DNA of 64,000 nt. Source: Chimonanthus salicifolius (taxonomy: Eukaryota > Streptophyta > Magnoliopsida > Laurales > Calycanthaceae). Position numbers and translations under genes: made by a program. Within the stretch, counting starts at the first letter, position 1; every line of letters starts with the position of its first letter. The stretch is taken from the NCBI GenBank assembly GCA_013350335.1, contig CM023534.1:19611302-19675301 (forward strand). Direction: 5' to 3'. The notes beneath the pieces are model-generated. The model made no database searches and was not told the origin of the DNA. It worked only from the letters and a program-made list of their open reading frames with translations. Of the stretch, positions 54,672-64,000 are shown in pieces.

Positions 54672-56021
54672 ATGTTTACATATATTATAATACTATAAAT
54701 AGTGACTCTTTATGTGTTGAAAGTGTTTTAAATCTAAAATCTCATGTATTTCATATGGGTTTTTGACCCTTTATACATTTTATTTATATTATATTATTAA
54801 TTTATTTACAATTTCTATTAAATATAAATTTAATCCAAGACTTCTATAATTGAATCTATTTCACTTCTTATCAAATGTCCCACGACAAGCAGTTCAATTT
54901 TGGGAGGGGCCCAGTGAGTCGCTGTCTTAGCAGGTATCATCTCCATCCCTTGGAGACCTTTTAAGAGAGAGTAAAATTATATAGTTGAAAAGAATTTTTT
55001 TGAATTAAAGTTAATATCTCGTCTTTCTTTAAATATAAAAGGGGTGGCTAAAATTTTGAATGCATAAATTTTATCGCAAGCTATGGATATTAAATTATTA
55101 TAGGATTCAAGCTTAAAATCTATAATTTTTAAATTAAAATATCTATCAATTGAACTATTTTATGTAGAATGACATCTTATTCATATTAAGTTACTTTAAT
55201 TTGAAATTATTATTTTCTTTTTACACTTGATTTATATTTAAATTCATTCTGAATTAATTTCACTATTAAATTAAAAATTGATTTTATTTTAACTATTAGT
55301 TTAAAACTTTTACTTTATATATATATATTTTTTATATCCATTTGTTATTCAAGTCAAAGTGGAATAATTCTAAAGATGCCGAGTGTCGGTGGCGATTAAC
55401 TTTAGAGCTTTATTAACACTTGGTTCCATTACACTTGGTTGAAGGCAACTTCTTAGGTTCACACGCTTTCACTTTCTTTTCTTTTCTTTTCTTTAAGTCA
55501 TTGGGATTTAGTAATTAGTACTCCACCACTTAATCATGAGGTCCGACACTCCTTACTCTTTCCACCACTCATGTCACTATTTTGGCATTTGCCAAACTTA
55601 GTTAAAGCAGCACCCTCCCTAAATGGGGCTTCATGTTTTTATATTTACAATCTCATATTCTTTACTCTTTAGTATTATAATATTTTTAGTTTTAATTTAA
55701 ATAATATTTAAATCTAAAAATATTTTTCCTCTATTTCTTTAAAAAATTAATACAATTTTAGCATGAGTGCAAATTGAGTCGAATAAAAATTAAACAATTG
55801 CTGATTAGGGAATGCAACTTGTCCTAGTGTACAGGCCCTATATGAGACCCATTTCAATAATAAATTCAAAATATTCAAAGTTTTCTTATTCATATTTACA
55901 TTTAACTCTGATTTGATGTCTATTTCTATCTCACTACCAAATTCAGCATCATAAGTAAAATAATTATAATTTTTTAATTAATTCTAATTATGATGATTTC
56001 TTAACTCAAAGAGGTGGGAGT
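54672..56021. other. Intergenic
   Basis: AT-rich, without recognised genes. A short TTTTCTTTTCTTTTC run lies near 55475. Confidence 0.5.
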
Positions 56022-56195
56022 AATGATGGGGTATCGGCTTTAAGAAGTGAGGATTATGAGTTCGATTTCCATTATATCTCAAAGGATCACTCTTTATAAA
56101 GTTATCCGATATCTGTAGATAGAAAGGCTTACATATACCCTAAAGATTAATTAGATGTTTTAGGAAATCTGGACACCTCGATTATAAAAATGATA
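56022..56195 (+). mobile_element. Diverged SINE, second family
   Basis: GGTATCGGCTTTAAGAAGTG, B-box-like GAGTTCGATTTCC, ATCACTCTTTATAAAGTTAT and TCTGGACACCTCGATTATAAAA follow the layout of the SINE at 18360. Confidence 0.6.
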
Positions 56196-57365
56196 GAATC
56201 AATTATGTTTATCATATAAGAGAATATATCATCTGATATAATCGGATATAGTCTATCAAAACAATAAAGGTGTTTCAATATGAATCTCTGCTGGACCAAC
56301 ATAAAACAAAAAGTTCATCATTTTTAATTCAATTGAAATTCTTTTGCTACTTGAAATGAATAATGAATCTTTAGAGTTAATTCTAAAATCATGAAAATTT
56401 TGGTTCCCATGATGAATGTGATGATGGACAGCATGTGGGAGAACAAAGGTGGCCATGATTCAGTAATGATTGTATGGTCTACAATAACATGCAAAGGGCC
56501 TAGCTTTAATGTCCATGGATCACTTTGTGGACAACTCTAAAGATCCAATAAGTCAGATAAATTATTTGACAGGACCCCATTGTCCCAACTGTATGAGTTT
56601 TAGAGGACATTTTATTGGTTCTTCAATGTTTACTATATATAAAAAAATATATATATATATAGTGCATTAAAACCTAATGAATACAATTGGATTATATTAT
56701 CTTTGCGTAGATGATGCTCAATATATTAATATCTTTTGAGTTCTTTAATAATTCTATCCGATCTCCATCACAATATTGTCTGTTTTGGATCTCACTTAAA
56801 CCTACACAGTTTTACTTTGAATCCAGTCCACCTGACTAAACTCAAAAGGCCTCATAATAGAAGAGGTGTTGCCCCCTCGTGTCACAAGTTATCATTTTCT
56901 ATCCTACTCAACTTTGGAGAGAGGCAGTTCTTATTGTTGTTTATCTAATTAATTGTATTACATCTTCTATTACAGTTAACATCTCTCCATATGACCAATT
57001 ACACTATTCTTTGTGTGGATTCAATCGAATGTAGTGTTGTTCCTTAGGACGGGTTTAGAATTTAAAACTAAATTCAAATTTTTTTGAAGGCTATGCTTGT
57101 AAATTGAGAAAATTAGGAGTGGCTTTAAGACCCTGTTTCTAAAGATGGGTCCATACTCGTTTGGATTCTCTTTAAAACTCCATCCCTTAGGAGGGTTCTG
57201 CTTTTCCACCCTTAGCTTGCCCCAAGTCTAATTGTCTATAATATATAAAATTATGTACCACTATAAATCTCTCTAAATATACTTGTCAAAAAAAGTAAAT
57301 GGTTTGATGATTTGGGAACTAATTTAAAAGATATGTGAGAAATATGTATAAGATAGATCCATATC
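56196..57365. other. Intergenic
   Basis: AT-rich, no gene recognised. A short (AT) run lies at about 56643-56662. Confidence 0.5.
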
Positions 57366-57555
57366 AATGAGGTTGAAGTGATAATTAAGAACTTATTTTA
57401 AGAAGCGAGAGTTCTGAATTTAATTTTTACACTACTTCAAAAGATCACTCTGTATAGCGTTATCAGATCTGTTGATAGAGAGATTTACACATTTTCTAAA
57501 ATTTAGTTGAATACTCTAAAATGTCTGAACACTTGATCATATAAAAAAAACCCAT
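57366..57555 (+). mobile_element. Diverged SINE, second family
   Basis: GAGGTTGAAGTGATAATTAAG, GATCACTCTGTATAGCGTTA and GTCTGAACACTTGATCATAT then an A run match the 18360 and 56022 copies in order. Confidence 0.6.
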
Positions 57556-58696
57556 GATATCAGTTTTATTAATAACAAATACTAAATATGCTATAAATCT
57601 CCCACGTGTGAGTGAATGAAAATTCGAGGAGGAAAGTGTCGGCCGGTGAATGGAGTCGAAGGATACGTGAGAGTTGCCTTTTAACGTTTTCCCTTTCGTT
57701 TGTTACTTTGTTTCCATCCCTCCGTACTCACTTGCGGTAATCACGTGTACAAGGTTGAAAAGAGATGAAGTAGGTGTTGTGTTTCTTTCCTTTTCCACTT
57801 TCTACACCTTTGACTGCACTCTTGGAATCTGGAATCTGGAATCTAATGGTTTTCACTAAAAATATAAAAATGAGATAATTTTTTATTTTATACTTTCAAA
57901 TATTAATTTACAATAATGATTACTTTTTTGAGTGTTCAAAACATTATTCTTTTCATTTGTTATTTTCTACATGAGTTTATTTAAATATACTAAATAAAAT
58001 CTACGATGCCATATTTAAATCATCATCATTATCATCATTACTGTTATTATAAATTTAGTTGAGGTGTCTATTGAAATACATAGAAATTCTCCTTTTGATT
58101 GATGAGATCAACATGTCTTACAATCTATAATTAAGAAGTGTCAGATGAAAGATGAAGGATGAAAGTTTGTCAATGGAAAGTGGGTATTTATAAAATTTTA
58201 AGAGAAACAATCAAGTTCAAAAGAGATTTGACTATAATAAAGATTAAATTCTGCATCTTTATAATTTATTTTTAATTTTGTTGTATTTTTAAATTTTAAA
58301 TTCATAGATGAATAATGAAGATGCAAAGCTTTAACCATATTATAATGAAATTATAATGATTTTCTAATCTTTAAAAAATAAAGTTATTTTACTTCTTTTT
58401 TAAGTATGATTATATTCCGACTCAAAAGTAATTCAATTAAATTTCCATTTAATTGAAGTGGTACAGTCAGTCACCACCAACAATGTAAAAATTATCATGC
58501 ATTTTTTTTATTACAAAGAATATCGATACAACTTTTCACTACTTAAATGATAACAAGTAAATATAAGAATAAACCCTGTATACCTTAATATAAAAACACC
58601 AACACCGATATCCATGTCTATTGCCCTTTCCCCTGTTTTGTTATTTTCACTTTTCAATCACATGTAAGAAACATAGGTACATACATTTGAGAAACA
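57556..58696. other. Intergenic
   Basis: No gene recognised. A triple GGAATCT repeat is at 57824-57844. 57600-57790 has higher complexity and several CACGTG-like G-boxes (for example 57603), but no coding match. Confidence 0.45.
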
Positions 58697-58704
58697 CTTC
58701 TATC

Positions 58705-58956
58705 CAGGGATAAAAGTCTCAGAAAATAGACATCTCATCCATATCGGATATCGGCAGAGATCTCTCCATCCTCTCTTTGTTTTAAACTATCGAGATTTTT
58801 TTATATTTTATTTTTCTTAATTAAAAAGAAAATAAAAAAGGTGACGCTTTTGAAAAAAAATTGAAATCGTAAATATTAACCTCGTCCCATGACTGAAATA
58901 TATATATATTTTTTAAAAAAATAATTAATAATATTAGCCAATATCAACCAATATAT
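58705..58956. mobile_element. hAT element of the CAGGGG family, short copy
   Basis: CAGGGATAAAAGTCTCAG at the left, ATATCGGATATCGGC inside, and CAATATCAACCAATATAT at the right. CTTCTATC (58697-58704) and ATTCTATC (58957-58964) form an 8-bp duplication with one mismatch. Confidence 0.6.
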
Positions 58957-60600
58957 ATTCTATCCACCCACCGGACATGTCCACATTGTATGCCATATCT
59001 GAGCAATGGTTGAACAGTATCTGTCACCACTCATCACTCGGCCCAATTCTACCAACATTCATGAATTATCCTCCCAATTTTACCGTTCAATTGAATCAAA
59101 ATATTATTTAATCTACCATTGGATTTATAAACTCATTATTTAGAAACTCATTGAATGAAACCAATCGTTGTTGATCATATATAGATTGTGGTTTCGACTT
59201 TATTAAACTCAGGGACTAATTGAGTACGACGCCTAAATACTTTCAGATCTAAAAAAAAAGAATTACTGAATAACACAACTTTAACTTACTCGGGGACTAA
59301 TCGGATGTGACACATGGACACCTGCGATTGCCTTCGTTTGCTTGTGCTTGTAGTATTTATTTAAATTCTCATTGTTCAAGTTCACAATCCATTTATTTTA
59401 AAAAATACAAGAATAAATATAAAAAATATTAATTAATTAAATTATACGAAATTATAAGAGATTCAACTAAATGAACTATTACATAGATTGAAAATGATAA
59501 AGTGTATCGTTAAATACAAATATAATGTCATAATATATTCCATATAATAGTACATGAACATTAAAATTTACGCATAAATTTAGAAATAAAATAGTTTAAA
59601 ACTATCAAAATTTCAAGAACACAAAAAATGGCTTCATTAGTTAAATTAAGAAGATTTCTATAAATTCACATTCAAAATAGATATTTTTTATTAAATTTCT
59701 GAGCTCTATATAGTTATTAAAATTTTCGAGCTGAATCTTACATTTGGTGTAATTTTACGTTTATAAGCAAAGTATTCAATTTTGTATAATTTTCAATGAT
59801 TTTGATCATTTTAAATTATTTTTCTATCATTTTTTTTGAACTTTAGCTGAAAGATAATTTGAAAATAATTCAATGAATAATATTTAGTGTTTATGGAACT
59901 AAATGGAGATGTGTTAATGTTATTAACATGGTTTGTATACACTCTTTATGATTTTGTAAGATACTTTCTATTTTTGAGTTTTCTTACGGAGGAAATGAAT
60001 GAAATGATATAAAAATGTTTATACAATTGAATGAAGAGTCTCTTAATATAATTTTAAGAATGTTTGTATAATTTTTTATATTCTCATATTTTTATGAAAC
60101 TCGTAAATTTTGTAATAAAAAATTAGAAATTGGTAATGAAAAATCATGTAACGGAGGGATAGTAGAGAATATGAATATCATATAAGGTATTCATCATGTT
60201 GTTTTCTTACTTTATAATTTTTTTAGATATTTCTAAAATTAAAAAAAAAAATTAGGACATTAAATATATAAAAAATTCAAATTTTATGTGTTAAAAAATG
60301 ACCATTATGTAAAAATATATGCTCATTCTAAAATTTTCATTTTCTAATATTTTAATGTTTTTCTTTTTTAAAACTGTAAGTAGAGAAAAACCGATTAATA
60401 ACTTTATGATATTCGAATTAAGTATTTAACGGACCGTTGTTGGCACTGCTTTAACTTGCATTTCAATTTTCAAATTTCAAATTTTAACTTTCAATTTTAA
60501 GCGAGACTACAAACCCTCCAGTGCTCCCTACAACCAAGTGACTCTCTAACTGGAATATAAAGCTGGATCTCACCTTGAACGACTAATTAAAACGCGTTCA
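58957..60600. other. Intergenic
   Basis: Very AT-rich, no gene recognised. 59205-59330 has two GGGACTAAT(T/C)G phrases like the tail of the second SINE family. Confidence 0.5.
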
Positions 60601-60652
60601 TTCTGCAAAGTTCTCAGATACAATACCTTTGATTTTCTGCTTTGATATTTTT

Positions 60653-60815
60653 GAATATCATCTTGAAATTCTTTCGATTTTATGTTTTCTGATATTAGAA
60701 TATCATCTTGAAATTCTGACAATTTTCTGTTTCTCGACATTAGAATATAATCTTGAAATTCTGAAAGAAATTTGTTGTTTCCAGAGACGGCTGAGAGATC
60801 ACTTTGAAATTCTGA
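60653..60815 (+). repeat. 45-bp tandem repeat before the MADS fragment
   Basis: GAATATCATCTTGAAATTCT recurs at 60653, 60698 and 60743 (45-bp spacing), with a diverged fourth copy near 60795. Plus-strand reading gives a 15-residue repeat, LEYHLEILxIxCF; the opposite strand gives SEFQDDI repeats. Coding is not established. Confidence 0.8.
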
Positions 60816-60856
60816 AAAAAGATCGTCTATTTTCATTTTTGGAAGAGATTAAAGAG

Positions 60857-61011
60857 ATGGGAAATGGTAAAATCAATATGGCCAGAATAAAAGATCGTCA
60901 GAAGCGGCATATCTGTTTGAAGAAGAGGTGCGCCGAGCTTTTCAAGAAAGCCTCAGAGCTCAAAACCCTGCAGCCATTGTCGTCCTTCCTTTTGATAATA
61001 AACCTTATCAA
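60857..61011 (+). pseudogene. MADS-box (type I-like) gene fragment, interrupted
   Basis: ATG at 60857 opens MGNGKINMARIKDRQKRHIC and then LKKRCAELFKKASELKTL, the DNA-binding half of a MADS domain (usual pattern G..KI.M..I......R...KR...L.KKA.EL..L). A small deletion near 60969 shifts the frame; the next frame continues AAIVVLPFDNKPY, the expected core beta strand of a type I MADS domain. The match stops at about 61011, where the hAT terminus begins. Known invariant Arg and Phe positions are replaced (KKRC instead of KRR), suggesting decay before or after interruption. Any downstream remainder would lie beyond the hAT and LTR sequences. Confidence 0.7.
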
Positions 61012-63254
61012 TGAAGCATTGATACGGGTATGCGTATCGAATAGGTAGGGACACGATAAATTTTGAAATACTAAGATATGGGTGCAGCGGGATACACCGA
61101 ATTAAAAAAACAATTACTTCCATATCTGGTTCATCATGTGTATAAAAAAAAAAAATTCTACTATAAGATAAAAAGAGTCAACATTTCAACATTTCAAAAC
61201 ATCACAAGTCACTCACAAAATACATGTTATTACTTATTACAAAATCTTATTGAATATTTCAATCTTTTCATTTCCATCACCGGCATCAGTAAAAATAACT
61301 GCCTCCATATCTGGTTCATCAAGAGACAAACTTGCAACCTCTAGAACTCCAGCTCCTTCAAATGGATCCCACTGATCTCCCCCAATGTCCCACATCCTAT
61401 TTGGTCCTTTTACATAGCCTTCATTCCTCCTTGACAAAAGACGAAGATTTATATGGATGAACACCAAATCTTCAACCCTTTTAGGATGTATCTTGTTTCT
61501 TTTCATAGAGTGGATGAATGAGTAGGTGCTCCAATTCTTCTCACAACATGATGATGAACATGGTTGTACAAGAAGCTTAAGAGCCATCGTTTGCAGTCTT
61601 GGTAAATAAGCTCCATAGGTCACCCACCATGTTTTTGGATCCAAGTCCCATCGTCGTATAAACAATCAAAGGACCCAAATACATCAGTAGCTCCTGAAAG
61701 CCTTGCATATTCTGTCAGAACAACTTTCCTCTCATTCATATCAGGGAAATACCTCCTCAAACATTTGTTTCTCTCATCGGATATCTCTGCATCCTTATGT
61801 GGTACAACTTATTCGGAGCTTCAGCAAGCCATTCACTACTATAGTACCTATAGGTTAGAAAAGTATAACATTAGTTTGTAAAACATGAAGTTCAAAATCT
61901 AAAAAAATAATCGAAATAGATAAATTACCTTGGATTCAAAGAATGAGTCATGCAATTTAGTGGTGTGCAACTTTTAGTCCATCGATCAATGAGTACATCA
62001 TACACCATACCATAAAAAGTAGACTGTTCATCTAGCTCCTTCAACTCATGGCCATATATCATCGTCTTCACTTGCTCTATCATTGAATCCCACATATCAT
62101 AAATTGAATGAAGGGTCGGCTTATCTGTGTCGCACAACCGGAGCATCTCATAGATTGGGCATGTAAAAGAAATAGTATAGTCAACCTTGTCGCGCCATAT
62201 ATCATTTAAAACCATCTTTTTCAGAGCTTGGGCCGTTCCAACATCATCCTCCCTGTAGGCACTCCATTCCTCACTAATGACCATGTTTTGATGGCCACGC
62301 TTGATAAGCTTCAATCTCTTCAACATCACAACGGTAGAAGCAAATCGTGTCTCGGCCACAACAAACAATTTCAATCGTATAAAGGAATTAAAAATAGTTA
62401 ATCTCATAGAATGATTCATAATGAAGTTGCGAATAAAACATGCATCATCTGAAACTTGAGTAATCCAATGGCATTCAACAAAAACATTCTCATTCCTCTC
62501 TGTATTTTTTGCTGCACATATATTTTTTAGTGTAAGATTTAATGTGTGCACTACACAAGGAATCCAAAATATGTGAGTATAATGACCTTCAATAAGTAAC
62601 CCCGCCGCCTTACATGCAGGAGCATTATCAATCATAATTTGCATCACATTCTCTGACCCAACCTCATGAATTGTGTCTATCATCAATTTGGCAATGTAGT
62701 GCTTATCTTTATGCTCTTTTGACCCATCAACAACTTTCAAGAAAGTGGGGCCTCCCTCAGATGCAGCCATGAAATTTATTAACAGCCTCCTTTGTGCATC
62801 ACTGCACATATCACTAACTAGGCTCATCCCCTTCTCATGCCAAGTTCCTTTGATTGGTTGGAGCAACATTTCAATATTTGTCCTCTCTTTTTGTAAAAGT
62901 GTGGTTCTTAAAACATTATAACTTGAAGGAACATACCTAGGGATTTGATTGTTGGCAGAAAAAGTATATGAACTAAGATAATAGGGTTTCTAACAAAGTG
63001 AAATGGCAAACCACCTAAATAAAACATTCTAGCAATTTCACTTGTAAGCCGATCTCTATCATCATTTTTAAATGCTTGTTCCAAAGGACTTGTACCTCCA
63101 ACTTGTCTTTTTTTCGCCTCACTAGTTGATGCTGAGACCATATGAGTTGTAATGGAACGATTGGGTAAGGGAACATTTTTTGGTTTAAACCTCTCTTCAG
63201 CCTCAGAAACAACTTTGAAGAGTTCCCTTAAATAATCTTCAGTCACAGAAGGAC
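61012..63254 (-). mobile_element. hAT transposon of the DUF659 type, 5'-truncated and frameshifted
   Basis: Minus-strand transposase, from about 63254 to the stop near 61240. In order: the segment after the missing BED finger (SVTEDYLRELFKVV, PLEQAFKNDDRD, IARMFYLGGLPF); a frameshift near 62988 into NPYYLSSYTFSANN; the DUF659 catalytic region (LLQPIKGTWHEKG, SLVSDMCSDAQRR, MQIMIDNAPACKAAG, WIPCVVHTLNLTLK); an intron at 61848-61928 (AAG|GTAATT to CTATAG|G); and then YYSSEWLAEAPNK. After frameshifts near 61803 and 61635 comes the dimerisation domain, with LALKLL-type ALKLLVQPCSSSCCEKNWS, RVEDLVFIHINLRLLSR and ASLSLDEPD. The left terminus reads GAAGCATTGATACGGGTATG, as in the fragment at 2519-2660. 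The BED zinc finger is cut off at 63255 by the LTR-like sequence. The copy is inactive. Confidence 0.9.
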
Positions 63255-64000
63255 TGTAATACTCCAACCCAAATTAGGAGTTAATTTTCGTTAATTAGAA
63301 TTAATTAAGTAATTTTTAGCCGTTGATTGTGATTTTTGTTCCTCCAATCATGAAGATTACGGAATGATATTTCCAACGGAACTGAGTTTGATCAGATCCG
63401 AGTCCAATAGCTCTTTTAATTAAGTTTTAAAGGAATGAGAGTGATTTACGAATATAATAATATTATTTTAAGCTTAAAACTTGACTGCTCTGAAAACTCA
63501 GTCATTTGACCTAGTTAAAACTCCAAATTTTAGATTATGCATTATTTTTAAATTCTAGACTTAACGGAATGCCAATCTCAACCTAATTCTACCTATTTTT
63601 TCTACCTATATTTTCTTAGGTGGCAAAGCCCCAATTTTATACAGGAGACAAAGTTCTAAAAATATACGGAGAGAGTCAGTACTCGATCTGTAATATAATT
63701 GAGCCTTTTGTATCTTCAGATTTCCAAAATATTAAATTTTAAATAGTTATTTTATATTGAGAAATGTGAACCATTGAATACTCTTTTGTTTAGATGGAGT
63801 GGTTTTTTACTCCAAAATACTTTAAAACTTTAGAATATTTTTATCAGTCTAATTTAATCTATCTAATTGTAAAATTAGATTTTCTTAGAGAATTTTGTCA
63901 AAACGGCGTTTTTTGATTAAAAAACTGAGTTCTTGACCGAGTTTTCTCTCCAAAATTTAATACTATATTTATTAATTAATATCTGACCTACTGAACTATT
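63255..64000 (+). mobile_element. LTR-like sequence starting in the hAT gene, runs off the window
   Basis: At 63255 the hAT reading ends abruptly and TGTAATACTCCAACCC begins, the usual start of plant Ty3/gypsy LTRs. The next 745 bp are non-coding and AT-rich. The other end, its target duplication and the rest of the hAT gene should lie beyond the window. Confidence 0.6.

Overview
The window is nuclear DNA of a flowering plant. It is AT-rich, genes are few and carry introns, and most of the sequence is nested transposable elements. The recognisable host genes are typical angiosperm genes: an IRX15/IRX15-LIKE gene, a FRIGIDA-like gene and an ABIL2-like exon. I cannot assign a species. Only one gene looks complete and intact: the IRX15-like (DUF579) gene at 51802-52746. 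The FRIGIDA-like gene (15214-16251) is present only as its 3' part, the ABIL-like gene (19276-19404) only as one coding exon, and a MADS-box gene (60857-61011) only as a broken start.

Layout. 1-2480: decayed minus-strand endogenous caulimovirid-like polyprotein, ending in a microsatellite and the terminus of a hAT family. 3380-4350: Ty3/gypsy remnant. 4340-8985: minus-strand L1-type LINE with an RNase H domain, frameshifted and interrupted. 10256 to about 13070: LTR-like block. 15.2-16.3 kb: FRIGIDA-like 3' end. 17.1 kb: young tRNA-derived SINE with a 19-bp target-site duplication (TSD). 17.84-23.29 and 26.48-30.41 kb: two direct copies of one ancient segmental duplication, each hit later by different small elements. 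31.2-36 kb: tandem repeats split by a 3.3-kb solo LTR. 38406-46530: complete Mutator-like element. 47345-49520: related foldback element. 51.8 kb: IRX15-like gene. 53-60 kb: AT-rich DNA with old SINEs. 60.65-63.25 kb: MADS pseudogene entered by a DUF659-type hAT element, itself cut by an LTR-like sequence running off the window.

The most notable content is at 38-50 kb. A Mutator-like element with a perfect 9-bp TSD has long terminal inverted repeats (TIRs) built of about two dozen copies of a short palindrome centred on TTCGAA. It carries a decayed FAR1/MULE/SWIM transposase and, convergently, a second gene that resembles retroelement-type plant proteins. Nearby lies a 2.2-kb relative with no coding capacity. 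Its sequence is palindromic at several nested scales, and it sits inside an old SINE. A second theme is a hAT family with CAGGGG-type ends and internal ATATCGGCCGATAT palindromes. It recurs across the window, and one copy inside the MULE carries what looks like a host gene's promoter and first exon.

Most identifications rest on reading conserved protein motifs, on terminal repeats and on target-site duplications visible in the sequence. No database search was run.
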